From: Microbispora catharanthi
GTDB lineage: Bacteria; Actinomycetota; Actinomycetes; Streptosporangiales; Streptosporangiaceae
Assembly (NCBI RefSeq): GCF_006334915.2
Contig: NZ_VDMA02000037.1
Location: forward strand, 1-59,719
Direction: 5' to 3'
DNA length: 59,719 bases
Part shown: positions 7,784 through 16,179 of the stretch, piece after piece
Layout: every line of letters starts with the position of its first letter
How positions within the stretch are numbered: the first letter of the stretch is position 1
Made by a program: the position numbers and the translations under genes
The notes under the pieces: generated by a model
The model's database searches: none
What the model was told of the DNA's origin: nothing
What the model saw: the letters and a program-made list of their open reading frames with translations, nothing else

Positions 7784-7819
7784 GGGAGGAGATTCGCCCG
7801 TTTCGAAGGGGTTATAGCC

Positions 7820-8869
7820 GTGCACGTGCCCGATGGGTTCTTTGACGTCCCCGTGTCCGTCGGTGCCGGGGTCTTCGCGGCCGCCGGGGTGGCCGTCTGC
7901 CTGCGGGGCGCCAAACGGGAGCTCGACGACCGGACCGCCCCCATGGCGGGCCTGGTGGCCGCGTTCATCTTCGCGGCGCAGATGCTCAACTTCCCCGTGG
8001 CGGCCGGCACCAGCGGTCACCTGCTCGGCGGGGCCCTGGCGGCGATACTCGTCGGGCCGTACACCGCCGTGTTGTGCGTCGCGGTCGTGCTGCTCGTCCA
8101 AGGATTCTTCTTCGCCGACGGCGGGCTGACCGCGCTGGGCGTCAACATCACGCTGATGGCGATCGTGACCGCGGTCGTCGGCTGGGCGGTGTTCCGGCTC
8201 ATCACCCGGGGCGGGCCGCGCGGGCGGGCGACGCTGGTGGCCGCGTCGTTCGTGGCGGCGCTGGTCTCCGTCCCGGCGGCGGCGCTCGTGTTCACGGCCC
8301 TGTTCTGGCTCGGCGGCACCGCGCCGATCGAGGTGGGCTCGGTGGCCGCCGCGATGGGCGGTGTGCACCTGCTCATCGGGCTCGGCGAGGGCTTCGTCAC
8401 CGCGCTCACCGTGAGCAGCGTGCTGGCCGTGCGTCCCGATCTCGTGTACGGCGCGCGCGGGATGACCAGGGCGCTGACGCTGCGCACCGCCGACGGGGAT
8501 GTTCAGGTCGGGCCGGCGGCTCCGGAGGCTCCCTCGGCCGGGATCGGCCTGCGTCCGGTCCTGGTGGGCGGCGCGCTGGTGGCCGTGTTGCTGGCCGGCG
8601 TCGTCTCGTTCTACGCCTCCAGCGCCCCCGACGGGCTGGAGAAGGTGGCGGCCGATAAGGGCCTGAGCGCGCAGGAGAAGCCGCACGCGGCGGAGGACGG
8701 CCCGCTGGCCGGATACAGCGTCAAGGGCGTGGAGAACCAGCGGATGTCCGGCGGCCTGGCCGGGGTGGCGGGCGTCGGGCTGACGGTCGTGGCCGGAGGC
8801 GGTGTGTTCTACGTCATCCGCAGGCGCCGGCGCGCGGCCGACTCGATGACGCCCGCGAGTGCCCAGTGA
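7820..8869 (+). CDS. cbiM: ECF transporter substrate-specific subunit CbiM/NikM with fused PDGLE (N) domain
   Basis: A 349-residue membrane protein. It opens with MHVPDGFF, the N-terminal loop whose His2 coordinates the metal in CbiM/NikM, then has seven or so hydrophobic helices with the family segments AAQMLNFPVAAGTSGHLLGG and VLLVQGFFFADGGLTALG. The C-terminal third (from about 245) adds a helix, a periplasmic PDGLEKVA segment and another helix, which is the PDGLE/CbiN-NikN component fused on. It forms the metal-binding core of a cobalt or nickel uptake system with the next two genes. The Nur-like box upstream and the lack of any cobalamin riboswitch favour nickel. Start GTG 7820 follows GAAGGGG. 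Confidence 0.92.
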   Translation: MHVPDGFFDVPVSVGAGVFAAAGVAVCLRGAKRELDDRTAPMAGLVAAFIFAAQMLNFPVAAGTSGHLLGGALAAILVGPYTAVLCVAVVLLVQGFFFADGGLTALGVNITLMAIVTAVVGWAVFRLITRGGPRGRATLVAASFVAALVSVPAAALVFTALFWLGGTAPIEVGSVAAAMGGVHLLIGLGEGFVTALTVSSVLAVRPDLVYGARGMTRALTLRTADGDVQVGPAAPEAPSAGIGLRPVLVGGALVAVLLAGVVSFYASSAPDGLEKVAADKGLSAQEKPHAAEDGPLAGYSVKGVENQRMSGGLAGVAGVGLTVVAGGGVFYVIRRRRRAADSMTPASAQ

Positions 8870-8986
8870 GTCCGCTGAGTCCTTCGAGTTCGATGAGCTC
8901 GATGAGCACCGCGCCGATGAGGCCGTGAGCGCCCTGCCCGCATGCTGGGCTGGGCGGGTCGGCGATGATGAGACTGTGAGTGCGAA

Positions 8987-9751
8987 GTGAGCGCCGGGCA
9001 CCATCACCCGATCTATCGGCCCGCCGACACGCCCGTCCACCGGCTGCCGCCCCAGTGCAAGCTGGCGGCGGTCGTCGCGTTCGCGGTGTTCGTGGTCGCC
9101 ACGCCGCGCGAGCGCTTCTGGGCGTTCGCCGTCGACGCGCTGCTGCTGGCCGCCGTGGCGGCCGCCGCCCGGGTGCCGGTGGGCGCGATCGTGCGGCGCA
9201 TGGCGATCGAGGTGCCGTTCGTGCTGTTCGCGCTGGCGATTCCGCTGATCGGCACGGGTGAGCGGGTCCAGGTGCTCGGCCTGTCGTTGAGCGCCCCTGG
9301 CCTGTGGGCGGCCTGGAACATCCTGGCCAAGGCCTCGCTGGGCGTGGTCGCCTCGATCCTGCTGGCGGCCACGACCGAGCCCCGCATGATGCTGCTCGGT
9401 GCCGAGCGGTTGCGGCTGCCCCGGCTGCTCGTGCAGATCGCGACGTTCATGCTGCGCTACCTGGACGTGATCCTCGACCAGATGCGGCGCATGCGGATCG
9501 CCAGGGAGTCGCGGGGATTCGTCGCCCGGGACCTCAGGCAGGCCTCCGTGCTGGCGAAGTCGGCGGGCGCCCTGTTCATCCGCTCGTACGAGCGGGGGGA
9601 GCGGGTCCACCTCGCCATGCTGAGCCGCGGCTACACGGGCGAGATGCCGACGATTAGGGATATATCGGCGACTGGGCGAGACTGGGCGGTGGCGGGCATG
9701 CTGCCTTGCCTCGCCGCGATGACGGCCCTACTGGCGTGGAGCACGACATGA
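8987..9751 (+). CDS. cbiQ: ECF transporter transmembrane coupling protein CbiQ/NikQ
   Basis: A 254-residue T component that couples ATP hydrolysis to substrate transport. It shows several hydrophobic helices (AAVVAFAVFVVATP, VPFVLFALAIPLIG) and, in the cytoplasmic loops, the two Ala-Arg-Gly-type coupling motifs: ARESRG near residue 168 and LSRGYTGEMP near 211. Both are needed to dock into the ATPase groove. The gap to the preceding gene (117 bases) holds no other gene. It shares its last bases with the ATPase gene through an ATGA overlap, so the two are translationally coupled. Confidence 0.92.
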   Translation: MSAGHHHPIYRPADTPVHRLPPQCKLAAVVAFAVFVVATPRERFWAFAVDALLLAAVAAAARVPVGAIVRRMAIEVPFVLFALAIPLIGTGERVQVLGLSLSAPGLWAAWNILAKASLGVVASILLAATTEPRMMLLGAERLRLPRLLVQIATFMLRYLDVILDQMRRMRIARESRGFVARDLRQASVLAKSAGALFIRSYERGERVHLAMLSRGYTGEMPTIRDISATGRDWAVAGMLPCLAAMTALLAWSTT

Positions 9752-10500
9752 CCTCCGGCAGCCCTTCGCTCACGGTGAGCAGGCTCGCGTACGCCTACCC
9801 CGACGGGACGCAGGCGTTGTACGGCGTGGACCTGACGATCGAGCGGGGGGAGCGGGTCGCCCTGCTCGGCCCGAACGGCGCGGGCAAGACCACGCTCGTC
9901 ATGCACCTCAACGGCATCCTCGCGGCCGGGCACGGGACGGTGGAGGTGGCCGGGCTTCCCGTGCGCGCGGACACCCTGCGGGAGATCCGCCGCCGGGTCG
10001 GGCTGGTGTTCCAGGATCCGGACGACCAGCTCTTCATGCCGACCGTACGGGAGGACGTCGCCTTCGGCCCGGCCAACCTCGGGCTGCGCGGCGCGGAACT
10101 CGACCGCCGCGTGCGCGACGCGCTGGAGCGGGTCGGCATGCTGGACGCGATCGACCGGCCGCCGCACCACCTGTCCTTCGGCCAGCGCCGCCGGGTGGCT
10201 GTGGCCACGGTGCTGGCGATGGAGCCGGAGATCCTCGTCCTCGACGAGCCGTCGTCCAATCTCGACCCGGCGTCCCGCCGCGAGCTGGCCGAGATCCTGA
10301 AGAGCCTGGACGTGACCGTGCTGATGGTCACCCACGACCTGCCGTACGCGCTGGAGCTGTGCGAGCGTTCGCTCATCATGTCCGAGGGGGTGATCGCGGC
10401 CGACGGGACGACGCACGCGCTGCTCGCCGACGAGCGGTTGCTCGCCGCGCACCGGCTGGAACTTCCCTACGGCTTCGCTGTCCCTGCTCAGCCGGGGTGA
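9748..10500 (+). CDS. cbiO: ECF transporter ATPase CbiO/NikO
   Basis: A 250-residue ABC ATPase. Walker A is GPNGAGKTT, the Q-loop lies in VFQDPDDQLFMPTV (the DPDDQ form typical of ECF ATPases), the signature is LSFGQRRR, Walker B is ILVLDEPSSNLD and the switch histidine is in MVTHDLPY. It powers the metal importer formed with the two upstream genes. I place the start at ATG 9748, which overlaps the cbiQ stop, rather than at an in-frame codon 42 bases earlier. As only one ATPase is encoded, it should work as a homodimer. The operon ends 41 bases before the STAS gene. Confidence 0.94.
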   Translation: MTSGSPSLTVSRLAYAYPDGTQALYGVDLTIERGERVALLGPNGAGKTTLVMHLNGILAAGHGTVEVAGLPVRADTLREIRRRVGLVFQDPDDQLFMPTVREDVAFGPANLGLRGAELDRRVRDALERVGMLDAIDRPPHHLSFGQRRRVAVATVLAMEPEILVLDEPSSNLDPASRRELAEILKSLDVTVLMVTHDLPYALELCERSLIMSEGVIAADGTTHALLADERLLAAHRLELPYGFAVPAQPG

Positions 10501-10540
10501 TGGATAAGTAAAGTGGGCCGGAGCTGAGGAGGTCCCGACG

Positions 10541-10885
10541 ATGAAGCTGCGGCTCGCGCGCCAATCGCTTTCCAACGCCGTGGTGGTGGCCGTGGAGGGG
10601 GAGCTCGACCTGTTCACGGCCCCGTTCCTACGTGATGAGATACGGGACGCCATACGCGACGACGGCCCGACGCTCGTGCTGGACCTCGGCGCGCTGTCGT
10701 TCATGGACTCCAGCGGGCTCAGCGTGCTCATCGAGGCCTGGCGGCTTGCCACGAGCGAGGGCGGCGGGGTGTCCCTCGCCTCGCCACAGCCTCCGGTGGC
10801 CCGCATCCTGCGCACGACCGGCCTGGACCGGCGGATCAAGGTCTACCCCGACGTCGATACCGCGATTTTGCAGCACCCCGAGTAG
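10541..10885 (+). CDS. STAS-domain anti-sigma factor antagonist
   Basis: A 114-residue single STAS domain of the SpoIIAA/RsbV/BldG class. The strand VLDLGALSF leads into MDSSGLSVL, with Ser57/Ser58 in the position phosphorylated by anti-sigma kinases. In its dephosphorylated form it should bind and neutralise an anti-sigma factor with a HATPase domain, freeing an alternative sigma factor. No kinase or sigma gene is adjacent; the nearest SpoIIE-type phosphatase with its own HATPase is at 23764. RBS GAGGAGG precedes the ATG at good spacing. It appears monocistronic. Confidence 0.9.
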   Translation: MKLRLARQSLSNAVVVAVEGELDLFTAPFLRDEIRDAIRDDGPTLVLDLGALSFMDSSGLSVLIEAWRLATSEGGGVSLASPQPPVARILRTTGLDRRIKVYPDVDTAILQHPE

Positions 10886-10918
10886 AACTTCATTCGGTTC
10901 GCGCGTTAAGGTCCGGCT

Positions 10919-11698
10919 ATGGATCTGAACGGAGCAGCAGCAATCATCTCGGGCGGTGCCAGCGGCCTCGGCGAGGCCTCGGCCCGCGAGCTGGCCCGTG
11001 TCGGCGCGACCGTGGTCGTGGCCGACCTGAACACGGAGCGCGGCAAGGCGCTGGCCGACGAGATCGGCGGCGTGTTCGCCCACACCGACGTGTCCGACGA
11101 GGCGTCGGTGCAGGCCGCGGTGGAGGCGGCGGTCGCCACCGGCAAGCCGTTGCGCGCCGTGATCAGCAGCGCCGGCATCGGCTGGGCGCAGCGCACCGTC
11201 GGACGGGACGGCTCGCCGCACGACCTGGCGTCCTACCGCAAGGTGATCGACGTCAACCTGATCGGCACCTTCAACCTCATGCGCATCGGCGCGGCGGCCA
11301 TGGCCAAGACCGAGCCGGCGGACGAGGACGGCGCCCGCGGCGTCGTCATCAACACCGCGTCGGTCGCCGGCATCGAGGGCCAGACGGGCCAGGTGGCGTA
11401 CTCCGCGTCCAAGGGCGGCATCATCGGCATGACCCTCCCCGCGGCCCGCGACCTCGCGGCCATCGGCGTCCGCGTGCTGACCATCGCCCCGGGCATCATC
11501 GACACCCCGATCTACGGGAAGATCGGCGACAAGAACGCCGAGGAGTTCAAGGCCAAGCTCATCGGGCCGGTGGCGTTCCCCAAGCGGCTCGGCAAGGCCG
11601 CCGAGTTCGGCCACCTGGTGCGTGCGCTGATCGAGAACGACTACATGAACGGCGAGGTCATCCGTTTCGACGGCGGCATCCGCTTCCAGCCCAAGTAA
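10919..11698 (+). CDS. SDR-family dehydrogenase, 3-hydroxyacyl-CoA dehydrogenase type
   Basis: A 259-residue classical short-chain dehydrogenase. It has the cofactor loop SGGASGLGEA (GxxxGxG), VVVADLN with an Asp that selects NAD(H), the NTASVAG catalytic Ser segment and Tyr-x-x-x-Lys in VAYSASKGG. The sequence most resembles type II 3-hydroxyacyl-CoA dehydrogenases (HSD17B10-like), which oxidise 3-hydroxyacyl-CoA in beta-oxidation. The enoyl-CoA hydratase gene 15 bases downstream supports this: together they would perform two successive steps of acyl-CoA degradation. Confidence 0.88.
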   Translation: MDLNGAAAIISGGASGLGEASARELARVGATVVVADLNTERGKALADEIGGVFAHTDVSDEASVQAAVEAAVATGKPLRAVISSAGIGWAQRTVGRDGSPHDLASYRKVIDVNLIGTFNLMRIGAAAMAKTEPADEDGARGVVINTASVAGIEGQTGQVAYSASKGGIIGMTLPAARDLAAIGVRVLTIAPGIIDTPIYGKIGDKNAEEFKAKLIGPVAFPKRLGKAAEFGHLVRALIENDYMNGEVIRFDGGIRFQPK

Positions 11699-11713
11699 GC
11701 CGAGTGAGGTCAG

Positions 11714-12511
11714 GTGTCCGAGGTGAACTCCGGGCCGGCCGCTGAGCCGGACGAGGTACTCGTAGAGATCGTCGACGGCGGCGTGGCCGTCGTCACCATC
11801 AACCGGCCCAAGGCCAGGAACGCCGTGAACGGCGCGGTGGCGCGCGGCATCGCGGCCGCCCTGGACGAGCTGGACGAAAGCCCCGACGTGTCCGCGATCG
11901 TCCTCACCGGGGCCGGCGGCACGTTCTCGGCAGGCATGGACCTGAAGGGCTTCCTCACCGGGGACATGCCGGTGGTCGAGGGCCGGGGCTTCGGCGGCAT
12001 CACCGAGGCGCCGCCGAAGAAGCCGATCCTCGCCGCGGTCGAGGGGTACGCGCTGGCCGGCGGTTTCGAGCTGGCGCTGTCGTGCGACATCATCGTGGCG
12101 TCAGAGGAGGCCAAGTTCGGCCTGCCGGAGCCCAAGCGCGGCCTGGTGGCCGGCGCGGGCGGGATCATGCGGCTGCCACGCCGGATCCCCTACCACGTCG
12201 CCATGGAGATCGCCCTGACCGGCGATCACTACCCGGCCGCCCGGCTGTACGAGCTGGGGCTGGTCAACCGGATCACGTACCCGGGCGAGGCGCTCAACGG
12301 CGCGCTCGAACTGGCCCGCACGATCGCCGCGAACGCGCCGCTGGCGCTCGCCGCGACCAAGCGGGTCATCGTCGAGTCGGCCGACTGGTCGCTCGACGAG
12401 ATGTTCCGCAAGCAGGGTGAGATCGTGAGCCCGGTCTTCACCTCGAAGGACGCGATGGAGGGCGCGGCGGCCTTCGCCGAGAAGCGCGCCCCCGTCTGGA
12501 AGGGCGAGTAA
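11714..12511 (+). CDS. Crotonase-family enoyl-CoA hydratase
   Basis: A 265-residue crotonase. The oxyanion-hole strands are present as GAGGTFSAGMDLKGF and AAVEGYALAGGFELAL, and PEPKRGLVAGAGG carries the region of the second catalytic acid. It hydrates trans-2-enoyl-CoA or acts as an isomerase. The position usually holding the second Glu is filled by a Gly-Ala-Gly stretch, so the exact reaction is uncertain. It forms an operon with the dehydrogenase 15 bases upstream and has a GTG start. A hairpin 23 bases after its stop probably ends the transcript. Confidence 0.88.
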   Translation: MSEVNSGPAAEPDEVLVEIVDGGVAVVTINRPKARNAVNGAVARGIAAALDELDESPDVSAIVLTGAGGTFSAGMDLKGFLTGDMPVVEGRGFGGITEAPPKKPILAAVEGYALAGGFELALSCDIIVASEEAKFGLPEPKRGLVAGAGGIMRLPRRIPYHVAMEIALTGDHYPAARLYELGLVNRITYPGEALNGALELARTIAANAPLALAATKRVIVESADWSLDEMFRKQGEIVSPVFTSKDAMEGAAAFAEKRAPVWKGE

Positions 12512-12533
12512 CCCTCGCGTCGTAAGGCCGCTC

Positions 12534-12558
12534 GGGGCGCTCCGCGCAGGGGCGCCCC
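12534..12558 (+). terminator. Hairpin after the hydratase gene
   Basis: GGGGCGC at 12534-12540 pairs with GCGCCCC at 12552-12558 across an 11-base loop. There is no U-tract, as is common in high-GC actinomycetes. Confidence 0.5.
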
Positions 12559-12789
12559 AAGTCATGTCCGGGGGCGTCGGCAGCGTCGCCGTGCGGACTC
12601 GGGACGGTTCCCGGGACAGGTGTCCCCGGCGTGTCCCCGCCGCGGGCGGGACCTCGGGGTAGTGTCGGGGTCCGGCTGGGCCGCTGCCCTAACCCGCATG
12701 GCGGACGGCGCATCGGCCGCTCTGGTGACGCGGAGCCCCGGTCCGCCCGCCTACCTTCCCTTGTGAAGATCATCACGAAGGGGAGACAG

Positions 12790-13725
12790 ATGAATCTGGG
12801 AACAGGACGTGGGACCTGGCTGGCGGCCGGGGCGGTGGCGGGGCTGCTCGTGGGCGGCGGGGGAATCGCCGTGGCCACGACGGCGGCGACGACCTCGTCG
12901 ATCGTCGCCTGCGTGGGAACCGACGGCGTGATGCGAATGGCCGCAACACTGGAGCCGGGCCAGGCCGGATTCGCGGGGATCGCCGCGCCCACTCCCACTC
13001 CCACCGCCACGGCGCCCGCGTCGGTGTGCCGCCCCGGCGAGCGGACGGTCACCTGGAACGTCGCCGGCCCTGAAGGCCCTGAAGGCCCGCAGGGCGCGAC
13101 CGGCCCCCAGGGTGCGACCGGCCCGCAGGGTCCCAAGGGGGACAAGGGCGAGCCGGGCGCCACCTACGGGCAGACCTACATCGCCCAGAAGAGCCCCACC
13201 TACGAGAGGGGAACGCGGGTCGAGGTGGTGCGGATCCCCCAGGTGCCCGCGGGAGACTACGTAATCCAGGCCAGCGTCAACACCAAGATCGTCGCCCCGT
13301 CTCCCGGGAGCCAGACCGCCACCTGCGAGGTCAGCACACCCACGGGCGTCACCTCCGCGCTGCCGCGGCAGTCCGGCTCCAGTAAGTCGGACGGCGGCAT
13401 CCTGCTCGCCTTCTTCGTCACAGCCAAGCTGGACACGCCCGGCCCGGTGGTCCTCACGTGCGAGCTCTCTTCGGAGTACTTCGTAAGGGTCACCTCCGAG
13501 AGCAGGCTGATGGCGACCAGCGTGCCCGAGGTCGTCACGACCTCGCCGACCGCCACGCCGACCGCAACGCCATCCATCCCTCCGACCCCCACGCCGTCGG
13601 CTCCTCCGACGGCAACGCCGACCGCAACGTCGTCCACCCCTCCGACCCCCACGCCGACCGCTCCTCCGACCGCCACGCCGACCGCAACGTCGTCCACCCC
13701 TCCGACCCCCACGCCGTCGCACTGA
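12790..13725 (+). CDS. Secreted collagen-like protein with a Pro/Thr-rich tail
   Basis: A 311-residue protein. The N-terminus has a short charged region and a hydrophobic segment (LAAGAVAGLLVGGGGIAVA) that acts as signal peptide or anchor. Around residues 93-124 about ten Gly-x-y triplets occur (GPEGPEGPQGATGPQG and on to GEPGA), a short collagen-like stretch. A folded domain with three Cys (about 140-240) follows, and the last 60 residues are Pro/Thr repeats. I see no C-terminal anchor or sorting signal, so it is either released or held by its N-terminus. ATG 12790 follows AAGGGGAG; the longer open frame upstream lacks a ribosome site. The domain between is unknown to me. Confidence 0.8.
   Translation: MNLGTGRGTWLAAGAVAGLLVGGGGIAVATTAATTSSIVACVGTDGVMRMAATLEPGQAGFAGIAAPTPTPTATAPASVCRPGERTVTWNVAGPEGPEGPQGATGPQGATGPQGPKGDKGEPGATYGQTYIAQKSPTYERGTRVEVVRIPQVPAGDYVIQASVNTKIVAPSPGSQTATCEVSTPTGVTSALPRQSGSSKSDGGILLAFFVTAKLDTPGPVVLTCELSSEYFVRVTSESRLMATSVPEVVTTSPTATPTATPSIPPTPTPSAPPTATPTATSSTPPTPTPTAPPTATPTATSSTPPTPTPSH
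13546..13722 (+). repeat. 60-bp tandem repeats encoding the Pro/Thr tail
   Basis: Nearly three copies of a 60-base unit, almost identical between 13621-13680 and 13681-13722, encode 20-residue blocks such as APPTATPTATSSTPPTPTPT. Such recent duplications suggest length variation between strains. Confidence 0.9.
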
Positions 13726-13808
13726 CGAAGCCGTAGCGCGGCTCAGCGCAGGCGAGGAGGCGCTCGACGGAATCGCTCCCGCCTCCGGCGGGCGAGAGCG
13801 AGGCCAGG

Positions 13809-14717
13809 TCAGAGCGGGTCGCCGAGGGGGCCGTGCTCCTCCTCCAGGACGTCGGCCCAGTGCGCGGCCCAGTCCGGCTGGGTGCCGTCCGCGTCGGTGA
13901 AGCCGTACTCCTTGTACAGCCCCCAGGTGGCCAGGGCACGTCCGGTCTTGGCCATGACGCCGGGGTCCGCGGCCAGGGCGGCGACGGCCCGTCCCAGGTA
14001 GGCGGGGGTCTCGGAGTGGGCGAAGTGCGGGTCCTTGCGTGCACCGTCACGCCAGCTGGCCTCGGTCACGCCGAAGTGCTCCAGCATGGCTTCCGAGCGC
14101 AGAAAGCCCGGCGTGACGGCGACGGCCGCGACGCCGTACGGCTTGAGCTCCGCCGCCTGCGCCACGGCCAGGCGGATCACGGTGGACTTGGCGATGTCGT
14201 AGAAGAACGAGCCGCGATAGCGGGCGGTGTCGCCGTCGGTGACCTCCACGACCAGGCCGCTCCGGCGGGCGACCATCAGCGGAAGCGCGAACCGGCTCGT
14301 GACGATGTGGGTCTCCACCGCCCGGCGCAGCAGTCGCAGGCCGGTGTCGAGGTCCTGCTCCCACAGGGGATGCTCCCAGTCGGTCAGCGCGTCGCCGCCC
14401 CACACCGAGTTGACCAGGACGTCGAGCCGACCGTCCTGCTCGGCGGCGACCCGGTCGGCCAGGGCGCGCACCTCCTCGGGGTCGCTGTGGTCGGTGCGCA
14501 CCGCGATGCCGGTGCCGCCGGCCGCGGTGACCCGCGCGGCGGTCTCCTCGATGGTCTCGGGACGGTCCAGGTCGGAGCGGCCCGCCGTGCTGCTGCGGCC
14601 GGTGACGTAGACCGTGGCGCCCGCGGCCCCGAGTTCGACGGCGATCCCGCGGCCGCCGCCCCGCGTGCCTCCCGCGACCAGGGCGACCTTCCCGGCGAGC
14701 GGCTGTCTGTCGTTCAA
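13809..14717 (-). CDS. SDR-family oxidoreductase
   Basis: A 302-residue short-chain dehydrogenase with VALVAGGTRGGGRGIAVEL as an expanded glycine-rich cofactor loop and DVLVNSVWGG in place of the usual NNAG. Tyr and Lys of the active site appear in SFFYDIAKSTVIRL. TTG is the best start: it overlaps the stop of the TetR gene (TTGA) and has AAGGAG nearby, so the two genes are coupled. Length and the NSVWGG motif place it with the SDRs often found beside TetR regulators in actinomycetes. The substrate is unknown. Confidence 0.85.
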   Translation of the reverse strand: MNDRQPLAGKVALVAGGTRGGGRGIAVELGAAGATVYVTGRSSTAGRSDLDRPETIEETAARVTAAGGTGIAVRTDHSDPEEVRALADRVAAEQDGRLDVLVNSVWGGDALTDWEHPLWEQDLDTGLRLLRRAVETHIVTSRFALPLMVARRSGLVVEVTDGDTARYRGSFFYDIAKSTVIRLAVAQAAELKPYGVAAVAVTPGFLRSEAMLEHFGVTEASWRDGARKDPHFAHSETPAYLGRAVAALAADPGVMAKTGRALATWGLYKEYGFTDADGTQPDWAAHWADVLEEEHGPLGDPL

Positions 14718-15316
14718 GACATCTCCTTCGAACGGGTATGAGGAGAGAGGAGGGCGGTGACCGCCCGCCGGAGCCGCTCCGGCAGCGTGTCCTGCCGGTC
14801 GAGAGCCCAGGTCAGGCCGGTGCCGGCGATCAGCGCCTGGACGGACCCGGCGAGCGCGGCGGTGTCGGTGCCGACCCGCAGCTCTCCTTCGGCCACCGCC
14901 TCGTCGAGCAGGGCCAGGATCGCCCTTCGCTGCGCCTCGTGGATGGCCAGGGCGTACTCGCGCAGCTGCGGATCGGTGAGATCCATGCACAGGAACGCCA
15001 GGTGATTGGCGAAGCGCTCCGGGGTGTCCATGAGGGACATCGACTCCTCGGCCAGCGCCACCAGCGCCGCCAGCGGGGAGGGGCGCCCCTGCCGCAGCCG
15101 CTCGTGGTGTGCCTCCGCCTCGTGCGCGGACTGCCGCGCCAGCGCCACCAGCAGGCCGCGCTTGGACCCGAAACGCTGCACGAGGGTGCCGGGCACGAGC
15201 CCCACCTCGTCGGCGACCGCGGCGAGGGTCAGCCCCGCGGGACCCACCCGGCCGATCACCTCGGCCGCCGCACGCAGGATCACCGAATCGTCCACTCCAC
15301 GGGGACGTCCCGCCAC
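14714..15316 (-). CDS. TetR-family transcriptional repressor
   Basis: A 200-residue regulator. The DNA-binding domain covers residues 8-55, with the helix-turn-helix LAAVADEVGLVPGTLVQRFGSK. The C-terminal region (from about 85) is the ligand-binding part. GTG 15316 is the chosen start because GAGGAGGG lies 5 bases upstream; extending further would run through its operator. It is the first gene of a two-gene operon with the SDR and most likely represses both by binding the palindrome 17-36 bases upstream. The inducer is probably a substrate of the SDR. Confidence 0.9.
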   Translation of the reverse strand: MAGRPRGVDDSVILRAAAEVIGRVGPAGLTLAAVADEVGLVPGTLVQRFGSKRGLLVALARQSAHEAEAHHERLRQGRPSPLAALVALAEESMSLMDTPERFANHLAFLCMDLTDPQLREYALAIHEAQRRAILALLDEAVAEGELRVGTDTAALAGSVQALIAGTGLTWALDRQDTLPERLRRAVTALLSPHTRSKEMS

Positions 15317-15332
15317 CGGTCCCTCCTCATTT

Positions 15333-15352
15333 ATAAATGACTGTTCATTTAT
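15333..15352. promoter_or_regulatory. Perfect palindromic operator of the TetR/SDR operon
   Basis: ATAAATGA-CTGT-TCATTTAT is a perfect inverted repeat with 8-base arms, strikingly AT-rich in this GC-rich genome. It lies 16 bases upstream of the repressor start and about 100 bases before the divergent rhomboid gene. Confidence 0.85.
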
Positions 15353-15450
15353 TAATACAGCCGCCCGCCTCTCCTGGCAACCCGATGGCATGATCCGGGC
15401 GGATCGGGGCAGTCCGCTCGTTCGTGAGCGGGACTGCGTACGGTGAAGCC

Positions 15451-16068
15451 ATGAGTGATCCCGGGCCCGGGCTCCCCCGGCCGGGCCGGTCGATGCGGGA
15501 GCGGACGTCCGCGCTGCTCACCGGCGCCCTCGGCAGCGCGATCCTGATGATCGTGCTCGTGGCGGCGATGTGGGCGATCGAGATCGTCGACTACGTGGAG
15601 AACGGACGGCTCGACAGGTACGGCATCCTCGCCCACGAGCCGGACGGCCTGCCCGGGATCCTGTTCGCGCCGTTCCTGCACGCCGGGTTCGGTCATCTGA
15701 TGGCGAACTCGGTGCCGCTGCTGATCCTGGGATTCGTGGCCGCCATCAGGGGGATCGGCAGGTTCCTCGCGGCGAGCCTGGTCATCATCCTGGTCAGCGG
15801 GCTGGGCGTGTGGTTCACCAGCCCGCCGGACACGCTGACGATCGGCGCGAGCGGCCTCGTCTTCGGATATTTCGGTTATGTGGTGGCCCGGGGGTTGTTC
15901 GACCGCCGGGCCCTCGACATCGTGCTCGGCGTCGTGGTCGCCGTGCTGTACTACTCGATCCTGTGGGGGGCCCTGCCCACCCAGCCGGGTGTCTCCTGGC
16001 AGGGCCACCTGTTCGGCCTCATCGGCGGCGTGATCGCCGCCTGGCTGCTACGCCGCCGCACGACCTGA
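15451..16068 (+). CDS. Rhomboid-family intramembrane serine protease
   Basis: A 205-residue six-helix membrane protein that should cleave other membrane proteins within the bilayer. The family signatures are all present: HAGFGHLMANSVPLLILG (His and Asn of the oxyanion region), the catalytic serine in GASGLVFGYFGY, and the catalytic His in WQGHLFGLIGG. ATG 15451 is preferred over an earlier GTG because it gives a typical short cytoplasmic head. No substrate or partner gene is adjacent. It is convergent with serC, and the shared terminator follows. Confidence 0.92.
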   Translation: MSDPGPGLPRPGRSMRERTSALLTGALGSAILMIVLVAAMWAIEIVDYVENGRLDRYGILAHEPDGLPGILFAPFLHAGFGHLMANSVPLLILGFVAAIRGIGRFLAASLVIILVSGLGVWFTSPPDTLTIGASGLVFGYFGYVVARGLFDRRALDIVLGVVVAVLYYSILWGALPTQPGVSWQGHLFGLIGGVIAAWLLRRRTT

Positions 16069-16115
16069 CGCGCGAACGGCTGCCGCACCCCGGCACAGGA
16101 CCGAAAAACGAAAAA

Positions 16116-16139
16116 GCCGACGGTCCTGAGACCGTCGGC
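16116..16139 (-). terminator. Rho-independent terminator of serC
   Basis: GCCGACGGTC at 16116-16125 pairs perfectly with GACCGTCGGC across a 4-base loop. Read on the minus strand it is followed by TTTTTCGTTTTTC, a classical terminator for serC. It may also stop rhomboid transcripts from the other side. Confidence 0.9.
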
Positions 16140-16179
16140 GAGATCGGCGGCCGCCGGAGAGGCGGCCGCCGTGGAACCA

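Noticed and set aside
7762..7819. Cobalamin riboswitch before cbiM
   Set aside because: The leader is under 60 bases and lacks a B12 box, so it is too short for this element.
6305..9610. Minus-strand frame of 1101 codons
   Set aside because: It is antisense to the glycosyltransferase and transporter genes; its residues are His/Arg/Gly/Asp-rich with no domain.
13546..13722. CRISPR-like array
   Set aside because: Regular 60-base repeats have no unique spacers and encode in-frame Pro/Thr blocks.
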